Below, in pieces: positions 48,913-57,024 of a stretch of 64,000 nt of DNA. This DNA comes from Escherichia fergusonii ATCC 35469 (lineage in GTDB: Bacteria; Pseudomonadota; Gammaproteobacteria; Enterobacterales; Enterobacteriaceae), in NCBI RefSeq assembly GCF_000026225.1, contig NC_011740.1, positions 1,922,001-1,986,000 of the forward strand. The letters run 5' to 3'. Made by a program: the position numbers and the translations under genes. Position 1 is the stretch's first letter; every line of letters begins with the position of its first letter. Below the pieces are notes generated by a model. The model worked only from the letters and a program-made list of their open reading frames with translations. It had not been told where the DNA came from and did no database searches.

Positions 48913-50001
48913 TTATTCACAACTAGCAAAACCTGGAATAATCGATACTGTTTTGTTAATATCAAAACGGTTTGCCACATCATATTTTGCCTGATGTGCC
49001 ATTTGGCAGAAGTGTTCTGGTCGTTCAAAAAAATCATTCAGTGCACTTCTCCAAACTTGCATATCCCCGGCGGGTAACAATGTTCCCGTCCGGTTATGCT
49101 GAATCACATCGGGAAGTCCTCCAACGTGATTTGCAAATACAGGTATGGAAAACACGGAAGCCTCAGCAGCAACCATGCCAAAAGATTCGTTTTCAGAAGG
49201 CATGACGATCAGATTAGCAATTTTATATATTGATGATACAGGGAAAATACCACCAGAAATCAACACATTATCATGCATATCTAAATCATCAACGATAGCT
49301 CGCAGACGTCTCTCATTCTCAACACTCCCGCTGCCAACGACCAACCATCGAAACTTTCGGCCTTCCTTTTTCAGGCGGAATAACAAATTCAGCATGAATT
49401 CATGTCCTTTCTCAGGACGTAACATACCGATTTGTACGATAACCGGCCCCTCCCCTGAGTCTGCTAACCACGCCTTTATATGAGGAGGAACAGGACTGTG
49501 GGACTCTTCATATATCTTATCGAAATCAAAACCAGGGGGAACGATAGTAATGTTTGTGCGGACACCGCAGTGCATCAAGTGTTTTCTGGTCGCTTCTCCA
49601 GGCACTATTATGTCATCACATAAATAATTTAATGAAAAATTTTTTGTTCTCTTTGTCAGGTATGTCTTCTGCCTGATAATACGGAATCTGTCTTTCCAGC
49701 ATAGCAACCGTGTCAAACCAACAATATTACTGTCATGACCACTATGGCAAATAACCACATGTGGTCTAAAACGTTGACATATCCCCAGTAATTTTAATAC
49801 CGATGAAATGTGAAGACTGTTTTTAAAGGGAACAAAGATAACATCAATATTTTGTTTTTTCGCTTCGGAAGCTATTTTACTTTTTTCCCTGCAAACCAGT
49901 AAGACAGAATGCCCTTTTTTTCTTATAGCTACCATTTGGGCCACAGTCTGTAGTTCTTGCCCGCCAATATTGGGCGACGATTCAGTGAATAATATATTCA
50001 T
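48913..50001 (-). CDS. wabB: GT4 glycosyltransferase of the shf operon (WabB/RfbU-like)
   Basis: A 362-residue GT-B fold glycosyltransferase. The acceptor domain begins with GGQELQ near residue 14. The donor domain has GMLRPEKGHEF near residue 205 and the E-x7-E nucleotide-sugar motif in SENESFGMVAAEAS near residue 290. The plasmid homologue WabB was proposed to add a sugar to the LPS core; the exact sugar is not readable. SD GAGGGA lies about 9 nt before the ATG. Second gene of the module, 224 bp after shf. Confidence 0.82.
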   Translation of the reverse strand: MNILFTESSPNIGGQELQTVAQMVAIRKKGHSVLLVCREKSKIASEAKKQNIDVIFVPFKNSLHISSVLKLLGICQRFRPHVVICHSGHDSNIVGLTRLLCWKDRFRIIRQKTYLTKRTKNFSLNYLCDDIIVPGEATRKHLMHCGVRTNITIVPPGFDFDKIYEESHSPVPPHIKAWLADSGEGPVIVQIGMLRPEKGHEFMLNLLFRLKKEGRKFRWLVVGSGSVENERRLRAIVDDLDMHDNVLISGGIFPVSSIYKIANLIVMPSENESFGMVAAEASVFSIPVFANHVGGLPDVIQHNRTGTLLPAGDMQVWRSALNDFFERPEHFCQMAHQAKYDVANRFDINKTVSIIPGFASCE

Positions 50002-50225
50002 TGTTTGGTAATCCCTCTACTTTTTAGCTATGGCCAATAAAATTTGTCGTGACTTACTGACCATGCAAACATCCTTTTACATCGGAATATTGCTCATAGA
50101 TCACTGGCGCAGAAATTTTAGAAACCTTCCATTCGAGAAATATTTGAATCCAATGCTTCTCTCGTTCTGTTGCATTCTCATAAATGTTATAACACATGCA
50201 AATTGAAGCATGACGACTATATTCA

Positions 50226-51044
50226 TCAATCAGTTACTCTGGGGCCTTTATAAAGGGCCAACAAAGAAGAAAACAGTGGTGTCGTATAACAGAAAAGACG
50301 TCTTTTAAGCCATGCCGAGTGTTCTCGCTCTTTAGTGCTAATCCGTCCCAAACGCAAGGTTCCATTTGTACGGTTATTCATTCTTCTTTCTGTTGTGTAT
50401 AAATACGAAAACCCAAGCTCTTCAGCCACTTTAATATAATCGCTATTGTAATACCCTTCTGGCCAGCAAAAATGTTTACTGCACTTCCCTATTTTATCCA
50501 GAAATACTTTTCTGCTCTCCAGAATATCTTGCTTAAGATATTGGCATTGTTCTTCCCGATAACTGTACATTTTGTCCCAGCGAATATGAGAATGGGTATG
50601 AATGTGGAATTCAACCAATCCTGAACTCAGCATTACATCAACTTCTGACCAACGGAGCATCACATCATCAGCATTATCTTTATTTATTATTTGCTCACAA
50701 TCCTGATGAGAATACTCTCTTTTCTGAAATGACCGTATCGGACCATCACCTATAAGTCCGGCAATCAAAAATATATGAGCTTTGAGATTAAACTCTTTTA
50801 ATACCGGATAGACCTGAAACCAGTTATCCAGATAGCCATCATCAAAAGTCAACATTACACTTTTACGAGGAAGTTCACCACCTTCGTAAAAATATTCAAT
50901 TTCATCTGAAGTCACCGTTTTCCATTTATGATCAGCCAACCATTTCATCTGCTCCCGAAATGTTTTTGGCGAAAGTGTGACAAGCCCTGGACAGTTACTG
51001 ACATGATGGTACATCAGCACAGGGAGATTTTTTGCCTTTAGCAT
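50226..51044 (-). CDS. shf: Shf polysaccharide deacetylase
   Basis: A 272-residue NodB/CE4-type deacetylase. Metal and catalytic motifs are visible: LTFDDGYLDNW near residue 65 (DD) and the HTHSHIRW motif near residue 150. No signal peptide is evident, so the substrate may be a cytoplasmic or lipid-linked LPS sugar. It matches Shf of EAEC and Shigella plasmids, first gene of shf-wabB-virK-lpxM2. The SD is weak and A-rich. It is strongly AT-rich relative to umuC upstream. Confidence 0.85.
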   Translation of the reverse strand: MLKAKNLPVLMYHHVSNCPGLVTLSPKTFREQMKWLADHKWKTVTSDEIEYFYEGGELPRKSVMLTFDDGYLDNWFQVYPVLKEFNLKAHIFLIAGLIGDGPIRSFQKREYSHQDCEQIINKDNADDVMLRWSEVDVMLSSGLVEFHIHTHSHIRWDKMYSYREEQCQYLKQDILESRKVFLDKIGKCSKHFCWPEGYYNSDYIKVAEELGFSYLYTTERRMNNRTNGTLRLGRISTKEREHSAWLKRRLFCYTTPLFSSLLALYKGPRVTD

Positions 51045-51224
51045 ATATTTCTTTTTTTTCAGAAAAAATTCTATTAAATTGATAGATTACAAATATTACA
51101 TCATCGGGCGCTATAAAATAGTGCCCGATAATTTTTATGTTCTTGTATTAGATATTAGCGAATTGGAAGTGATATAAAAATCAGGTCAATCATGTATATT
51201 CGATACATTGTTGCCAGACCATGT

Positions 51225-52493
51225 TTACCTTACACAAAGAAGATCCGAGGCTCGTGTTGTATATCGTGGTGACAACATCCCACGCTTCATCTTCCACTCT
51301 TGCTGGATGCCCTGCCCGGCAAAATAGAGCGTGCCACGACCTTCCCTGGCATTGAGCATGTCGAGCACAGCCATCAACTCCTCACTACCAGCGCGCGGTG
51401 CGTTGTCATCAAACAAATTCAGTTGCGCCACTCCACGACTAAAAAAATCCCCCAACATCACCCCCGCTTTCTGGTAGCGATGCTCCTCTTGCCATATTGC
51501 ATCCAGGCATCGGATCGCCGCCTTAATAATATCCCTGCTGTCCTGAGTGGGCGTCAGCAGCTTCACCGAAGCGCTATTGCTGTAATACGGTTCATTAAGC
51601 GAAAACGGCGATGTTTTTACAAACGTGGAGATAAAGCGGCAATACTGGTGCTCGCTACGCAGTTTTTCTGCCGCGCGTGAGGCATAACTGCATATAGCCT
51701 GGCGCATCGCCTCATAGTCGGTTACGCGTTCGCCAAACGACCGCGAGCAGATGATCTCTTGTTTTGCTGGCGCAAATTCTTCCAGCTCCAGGCAAGGTTC
51801 ACCACGCAACTCCCGTACTGTTCTTTCAAGCACCACATTAAAGTGTTTTCGAATAAAGCGGATATCCGTATCCGCGAGATCAAGTACGGTTTTTATTCCC
51901 ATCGCCTCCAGCTTTTTGCTGATGCGTCGGCCAATCCCCCAGACTTCCTCAACCGGAAGTACCGCCATTAATTTGCGCTGACGCTCGCGGTTCGATAAAT
52001 CCACCACGCCCCCAGTTTGTCTTTGCCATTTTTTAGCCGCATGGTTGGCGAGTTTGGCCAGCGTCTTGGTTTGTGCAATGCCGACGCCAACCGTTAGATG
52101 TGTACGCTGAAAAAGGGTCTGGCGAATTTCACGACCAAAATCTGTTAAATCCCGGCAGTTACGCACACCGGTTAAATCACAAAATGCTTCATCGATACTG
52201 TAAATTTCGACTCTGGGCGACAACTCCTCCAACGTACACATCACCCGGTTGCTCATATCGGCATAGAGTTCATAGTTACTGCTGAAACAGACCACACCAC
52301 TGCGATGAAACAGATCCTTTTGTTTAAAATAGGGCTCCCCCATTTTGACACCGAGTGCTTTTGCTTCTGCACTGCGGGCAATGACGCAACCATCGTTATT
52401 GGAAAGCACAACCACCGGTTTTCCCCATAAATCCGGGCGAAACACGACCTCGCAGCTGGCATAAAACGAATTCACGTCACAAAGGGCAAACAT
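51225..52493 (-). CDS. umuC: DNA polymerase V catalytic subunit UmuC
   Basis: A 422-residue Y-family polymerase. The first catalytic Asp is in CDVNSFYASCE (residues 5-15) and the second acidic pair in YSIDEAF near residue 100. The C-terminus keeps the QLNLF beta-clamp-binding motif near residue 356. With UmuD'2 and RecA-ATP it performs error-prone translesion synthesis. The start overlaps the last base of the umuD stop. About 10% diverged from K-12 as recalled. Complete. Confidence 0.96.
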   Translation of the reverse strand: MFALCDVNSFYASCEVVFRPDLWGKPVVVLSNNDGCVIARSAEAKALGVKMGEPYFKQKDLFHRSGVVCFSSNYELYADMSNRVMCTLEELSPRVEIYSIDEAFCDLTGVRNCRDLTDFGREIRQTLFQRTHLTVGVGIAQTKTLAKLANHAAKKWQRQTGGVVDLSNRERQRKLMAVLPVEEVWGIGRRISKKLEAMGIKTVLDLADTDIRFIRKHFNVVLERTVRELRGEPCLELEEFAPAKQEIICSRSFGERVTDYEAMRQAICSYASRAAEKLRSEHQYCRFISTFVKTSPFSLNEPYYSNSASVKLLTPTQDSRDIIKAAIRCLDAIWQEEHRYQKAGVMLGDFFSRGVAQLNLFDDNAPRAGSEELMAVLDMLNAREGRGTLYFAGQGIQQEWKMKRGMLSPRYTTRASDLLCVR

Positions 52494-52912
52494 CAGCGTA
52501 CGGCCTTCACCACATGCGTGACTACCCCAAATACGTTCAGCGATTCTTCGCTGCCAAGAGTAATGGGCGAATAAGAACTGTTCATCGGCACAAGCTGTAC
52601 AGAGGGGCGCAGTTGCAATCTTTTGACGGTGAACTCACCGTCCACGGCAGCAATAACAATATCGCCGTGGCTGGCAGTAATGGCGCTGTCAACCACTAGC
52701 AGATCGCCATCGCCAATCCCGGCCTCAATCATTGAATCTCCCGCTGCTTTAACAAAATAGGTCGCGCTGGGATGTTGAATCACTAACTGGTTAAGATCGA
52801 TTCGCTGCTCAACGTAGTCAGCTGCCGGTGATGGAAAACCACACGGCACAAGGTCACTAAACAAAGGAAGTGTAATGATTTCACGAAGTTCCGCAGGCTT
52901 GATAAACAACAT
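52493..52912 (-). CDS. umuD: SOS mutagenesis protein UmuD
   Basis: A 139-residue LexA-like S24 autoprotease. The cleavage pair Cys24-Gly25 is in LVPCGFPSP, the nucleophile Ser60 in AAGDSMIEAG and the catalytic Lys near residue 97 in FTVKRLQL. RecA filaments trigger cleavage to UmuD', which joins UmuC. First gene of umuDC, with a LexA box 17 bp upstream. Length equals E. coli. Confidence 0.97.
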   Translation of the reverse strand: MLFIKPAELREIITLPLFSDLVPCGFPSPAADYVEQRIDLNQLVIQHPSATYFVKAAGDSMIEAGIGDGDLLVVDSAITASHGDIVIAAVDGEFTVKRLQLRPSVQLVPMNSSYSPITLGSEESLNVFGVVTHVVKAVR

Positions 52913-52929
52913 GATAATCCGCCTAAATA

Positions 52930-52949
52930 TACTGTTTTTATATACAGTA
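52930..52949 (-). promoter_or_regulatory. LexA SOS box of umuDC
   Basis: On the minus strand TACTGTATATAAAAACAGTA matches the SOS-box consensus at every fixed position and is the same operator as E. coli umuDC. It lies 17 bp before the umuD start. Confidence 0.95.
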
Positions 52950-53169
52950 TATTCTTATGGCGAATAGATCAATGTGAGTAGTGGCTATCAATTGCGAGCA
53001 CAGAGGGAAAAGTGTAAGGATAGCCTCAGATGAGCAAGGGGCTTTTCACGCTGAAACAGCCAGGGAATTAACTCATTTTAAACCAGAAATTGAGCGAGTT
53101 TGCCCCAGCACTGCGCCACGCGGTGAGTTTGGATGTCATTAAACAAGCACAATCAACACGTAACACAAC
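52950..53169. other. umuD-fliE junction spacer
   Basis: A gene-free 220 bp. It joins two genes that are far apart in K-12. On the plus strand, positions 53069-53160 can be read as a protein-like peptide (NQKLSEFAPALRHAVS...) with no start codon or SD, possibly a remnant; I could not identify it. No IS ends or tRNA are visible. Confidence 0.45.
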
Positions 53170-53484
53170 CTACACCTGCATACTCATCACTTCCTGGTAC
53201 GCCGCCACCAGCTTATTACGCACCTGAATCCCCATTTGCATAGACACTGAGGCTTTTTGCATATCGGTCATCACATCGTTCAGTGCCACGCCAGGCTCGC
53301 CGAGCGTGAATTTTTCTGCCTGCACGCGGGCGGTGTTTTGTGTGTCGCTAATACGATCGAGTGCCGCGTGCAGTTGCCCGGCAAAACTGATCGTCGGTTG
53401 CGGCATTGGCTCCTGCGCGCGGGCGCTCATTGCCGTTGCCTGTAACTGGCTGATAACGCCCTGAATACCCTGTATTGCTGACAT
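53170..53484 (-). CDS. fliE: Flagellar MS-ring/rod adapter FliE
   Basis: A 104-residue rod-base protein that links the MS ring to the proximal rod and opens export of rod proteins. The conserved C-terminus VRNKLVAAYQEVMSMQV is present. Start at ATG 53484 (MSAIQG); the ten-codon upstream extension is not conserved. It is divergent from fliF over 214 bp that should hold class 2, FlhDC-dependent promoters for both. Confidence 0.96.
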   Translation of the reverse strand: MSAIQGIQGVISQLQATAMSARAQEPMPQPTISFAGQLHAALDRISDTQNTARVQAEKFTLGEPGVALNDVMTDMQKASVSMQMGIQVRNKLVAAYQEVMSMQV

Positions 53485-53698
53485 ATTCATCTCCCGGATA
53501 ATTTCTGGTAGCAAAGCCTACCAGCAAGTCAATAAGACAAAGGCGTTAAATAACGACAAAAAATCGGGTTAATTGGCGCATAGAAAAAAACAAAACCACA
53601 AATAATGTGACGGTCAATTTTTCGAGTTTGCTGACCCGGGAGTGAGTCTTGTTCCACTTTGCCAATAACGCCGTCCATAATCAGCCGCGAGGTGCGCG

Positions 53699-55357
53699 AT
53701 GAATGCGACTGCAGCCCAGACGAAATCTCTTGAGTGGCTTAATCGCCTGCGCGCGAATCCCAGAATTCCATTGATTGTTGCCGGTTCCGCGGCTGTAGCG
53801 GTTATTGTCGCTCTGATTCTGTGGGCAAAAGCCCCTGACTACCGCACGTTATTTAGCAACCTTTCCGATCAGGATGGCGGTGCAATCGTCAGCCAACTGA
53901 CGCAAATGAATATTCCTTACCGCTTCAGTGAAGTCAGTGGCGCCATTGAAGTTCCCGCGGATAAGGTCCACGAGCTGCGTCTGCGCCTGGCACAACAAGG
54001 TTTGCCAAAAGGCGGTGCGGTCGGTTTTGAACTGCTCGATCAGGAAAAATTTGGCATTAGCCAGTTCAGTGAGCAGGTAAATTATCAGCGGGCGCTGGAA
54101 GGTGAACTATCCCGCACCATCGAGACCATCGGCCCGGTAAAAGGGGCTCGCGTGCATCTGGCGATGCCAAAACCGTCTTTATTTGTGCGTGAGCAAAAAT
54201 CCCCTTCTGCATCGGTGACAGTAAATCTGCTCCCAGGCCGCGCACTGGACGAAGGGCAGATCAGCGCCATTGTGCATCTGGTTTCCAGTGCGGTTGCCGG
54301 GCTGCCACCAGGTAACGTCACGCTGGTGGATCAAAGCGGGCATTTGTTAACCCAATCCAACACCAGCGGGCGTGATCTTAATGACGCTCAGTTGAAATAT
54401 GCCAGCGATGTCGAAGGGCGTATTCAGCGTCGTATTGAAGCGATCCTTTCACCTATTGTCGGCAACGGTAATGTTCACGCCCAGGTAACGGCGCAACTGG
54501 ATTTCGCCAGTAAAGAACAAACCGAAGAGCAGTATCGGCCAAATGGTGATCAATCCCAGGCAACGTTGCGTTCTCGCCAGGTCAATGAGAGCGAGCAGAG
54601 CGGTTCTGGTTATCCGGGCGGTGTACCGGGTGCACTATCGAATCAACCGGCTCCCGCAAATAGCGCGCCGATCAGCACGCCTCCGGCAAATCAAAACAAT
54701 CGTCAACAACAGACGAGCACCAGCAGTAACAGTGGACCGCGTAGCACGCAGCGTAATGAAACCAGTAACTACGAGGTCGATCGCACTATTCGCCATACCA
54801 AAATGAATGTGGGCGATGTGCAGCGCTTATCCGTTGCGGTGGTGGTGAATTACAAAGCAACGCCGGATGGCAAACCGTTGCCACTGAGCGCCGAACAGAT
54901 GAAGCAGATTGAAGATCTGACCCGCGAGGCGATGGGCTTTTCTGAAAAACGTGGCGACTCACTGAATGTGGTTAATTCGCCATTCAACACCAGCGACGAA
55001 AGCGGTGGAGAATTGCCGTTCTGGCAACAACAGGTATTTATCGATCAGTTGCTGAGCGCCGGACGCTGGTTGCTGGTGCTGCTGGTGGCGTGGCTACTGT
55101 GGCGTAAAGCGGTACGCCCACAATTAACTCGTCGCGTCGAGGCAGTAAAAGCCGTACAGCAACAGGCACAGGCCCGCCAGGAAGTGGAAGATGCGGTGGA
55201 AGTGCGCCTGAGCAAAGACGAGCAGTTGCAGCAACGTCGCGCTAATCAGCGGATGAGCGCAGAAATGATGAGTCAGCGTATCCGTGAAATGTCTGATAAC
55301 GATCCGCGCGTAGTCGCGCTGGTCATTCGCCAGTGGATAAATAACGATCATGAGTAA
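53699..55357 (+). CDS. fliF: Flagellar MS-ring protein FliF
   Basis: A 552-residue inner-membrane ring protein with two membrane segments (about residues 25-45 and 445-465). Between them lie ring-building motifs and a Ser/Gln/Asn-rich linker (about 300-350). The C-terminal cytoplasmic tail binds FliG. First gene of fliFGHIJK. It overlaps fliG by 8 nt. Length equals E. coli, with scattered substitutions. Confidence 0.97.
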   Translation: MNATAAQTKSLEWLNRLRANPRIPLIVAGSAAVAVIVALILWAKAPDYRTLFSNLSDQDGGAIVSQLTQMNIPYRFSEVSGAIEVPADKVHELRLRLAQQGLPKGGAVGFELLDQEKFGISQFSEQVNYQRALEGELSRTIETIGPVKGARVHLAMPKPSLFVREQKSPSASVTVNLLPGRALDEGQISAIVHLVSSAVAGLPPGNVTLVDQSGHLLTQSNTSGRDLNDAQLKYASDVEGRIQRRIEAILSPIVGNGNVHAQVTAQLDFASKEQTEEQYRPNGDQSQATLRSRQVNESEQSGSGYPGGVPGALSNQPAPANSAPISTPPANQNNRQQQTSTSSNSGPRSTQRNETSNYEVDRTIRHTKMNVGDVQRLSVAVVVNYKATPDGKPLPLSAEQMKQIEDLTREAMGFSEKRGDSLNVVNSPFNTSDESGGELPFWQQQVFIDQLLSAGRWLLVLLVAWLLWRKAVRPQLTRRVEAVKAVQQQAQARQEVEDAVEVRLSKDEQLQQRRANQRMSAEMMSQRIREMSDNDPRVVALVIRQWINNDHE

Positions 55358-56345
55358 CCTGACAGGCACCGACAAGAGCGTCATCCTGCTGATGACCATC
55401 GGCGAAGACCGGGCGGCAGAGGTGTTTAAGCATCTCTCCCAGCGCGAAGTGCAAACCCTGAGCGCAGCGATGGCTAACGTCAGCCAGATCTCCAACAAGC
55501 AGTTAACCGATGTGCTGTCCGAGTTTGAGCAAGAAGCAGAACAGTTTGCCGCACTGAATATCAACGCTAACGATTATCTGCGTTCGGTATTGGTGAAAGC
55601 CCTTGGCGAAGAGCGTGCCGCCAGTCTGCTGGAAGATATTCTCGAAACCCGCGATACCGCCAGCGGTATTGAAACGCTCAACTTTATGGAGCCGCAGAGT
55701 GCGGCCGATCTTATTCGTGACGAACATCCGCAGATTATCGCCACTATCCTGGTGCATCTGAAACGCGCCCAGGCCGCCGATATTCTGGCGTTGTTCGATG
55801 AGCGTCTGCGCCACGATGTGATGTTGCGTATCGCTACCTTTGGCGGCGTGCAGCCTGCCGCACTGGCGGAGCTGACCGAAGTACTGAATGGTCTGCTCGA
55901 CGGTCAGAATCTCAAGCGCAGCAAAATGGGCGGCGTGAGAACAGCAGCCGAAATTATCAACCTGATGAAAACTCAGCAGGAAGAAGCGGTTATTTCTGCC
56001 GTGCGTGAATTCGACGGCGAACTGGCGCAAAAAATTATCGACGAGATGTTCCTGTTCGAAAATCTGGTGGATGTCGACGATCGCAGCATCCAGCGTCTGT
56101 TGCAGGAAGTGGATTCCGAATCGTTGCTGATCGCGCTGAAAGGGGCCGAGCAGCCACTGCGCGAGAAATTCCTGCGCAATATGTCGCAGCGTGCCGCCGA
56201 TATTCTGCGCGACGACCTCGCCAACCGTGGTCCGGTGCGTCTGTCGCAGGTGGAAAACGAACAGAAAGCGATTCTGCTGATTGTGCGCCGCCTTGCCGAA
56301 ACTGGCGAGATGGTGATTGGCAGCGGCGAGGATACCTATGTCTGA
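55350..56345 (+). CDS. fliG: Flagellar motor switch protein FliG
   Basis: A 331-residue C-ring protein of armadillo-like helices. The EHPQIIATILVHL motif of the middle domain is seen near residue 125. The C-terminal domain carries the charged residues (RAADILRDDL near 290) that meet the MotA stator. It sets torque and rotation sense. It overlaps both fliF and fliH, consistent with coupled translation. Confidence 0.97.
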   Translation: MSNLTGTDKSVILLMTIGEDRAAEVFKHLSQREVQTLSAAMANVSQISNKQLTDVLSEFEQEAEQFAALNINANDYLRSVLVKALGEERAASLLEDILETRDTASGIETLNFMEPQSAADLIRDEHPQIIATILVHLKRAQAADILALFDERLRHDVMLRIATFGGVQPAALAELTEVLNGLLDGQNLKRSKMGGVRTAAEIINLMKTQQEEAVISAVREFDGELAQKIIDEMFLFENLVDVDDRSIQRLLQEVDSESLLIALKGAEQPLREKFLRNMSQRAADILRDDLANRGPVRLSQVENEQKAILLIVRRLAETGEMVIGSGEDTYV

Positions 56346-57024
56346 TAATCTGCCGTGGAAAACCTGGATGCCGGACGATCTCGCCCCACCACAGGCGGAG
56401 TTTGTACCCGTGGTTGAGCCTGAAGAGATCACCACTGAAGAGACCGAACCCAGCCTTGAGCAGCAACTGGCGCAACTGCAAATGCAGGCCCACGAGCAAG
56501 GTTATCAGGCAGGTATTGCCGAAGGTCGTCAGAAAGGCCACGAACAAGGCTATCAGGAAGGCCTGGCCCAGGGGCTGGAACAAGGTCTGGCAGAGGCGAA
56601 GTCTCAACAAGCGCCGATTCATGCCCGAATGCAGCAACTGGTCAGTGAGTTTCAAACTACCCTTGATGCGCTTGATAGTGTGATTGCTTCGCGCCTGATG
56701 CAGATGGCGCTGGAGGCGGCGCGCCAGGTGATCGGCCAGGCGCCAACGGTGGACAACTCAGCACTGATCAAACAGATCCAACTGTTGTTACAGCAAGAAC
56801 CGTTATTCAGCGGTAAACCGCAGTTACGTGTACACCCGGATGATCTGCAACGTGTTGATGAGATGCTCGGCGCAACCTTAAGTTTGCATGGCTGGCGCTT
56901 GCGTGGCGATCCGACACTCCATCCTGGTGGTTGTAAAGTCTCCGCCGATGAAGGCGACCTTGATGCCAGCGTCGCCACTCGTTGGCAAGAACTCTGCCGT
57001 CTGGCAGCACCTGGAGTGGTGTGA
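56338..57024 (+). CDS. fliH: Flagellar export ATPase regulator FliH
   Basis: A 228-residue cytoplasmic stator of the FliI ATPase. The N-terminal region is acidic. Residues about 55-90 contain the characteristic run of GxxxG-type repeats (GYQAGIAEGRQKGHEQGYQE and following). The start at ATG 56338 (MSDNLPW) overlaps the fliG end by 8 nt; the stop TGA shares its last base with the fliI ATG. Confidence 0.95.
   Translation: MSDNLPWKTWMPDDLAPPQAEFVPVVEPEEITTEETEPSLEQQLAQLQMQAHEQGYQAGIAEGRQKGHEQGYQEGLAQGLEQGLAEAKSQQAPIHARMQQLVSEFQTTLDALDSVIASRLMQMALEAARQVIGQAPTVDNSALIKQIQLLLQQEPLFSGKPQLRVHPDDLQRVDEMLGATLSLHGWRLRGDPTLHPGGCKVSADEGDLDASVATRWQELCRLAAPGVV

Noticed and set aside
46944..51044. Novel capsule or O-antigen cluster
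   Set aside because: All four genes match the known shf-wabB-virK-lpxM2 order; there are no polymerase, flippase or nucleotide-sugar genes.
55503..56435. 310-codon open frame antisense to fliG/fliH
   Set aside because: Composition is His/Gln-rich as expected from the reverse of E. coli coding DNA; fliG and fliH are certain.
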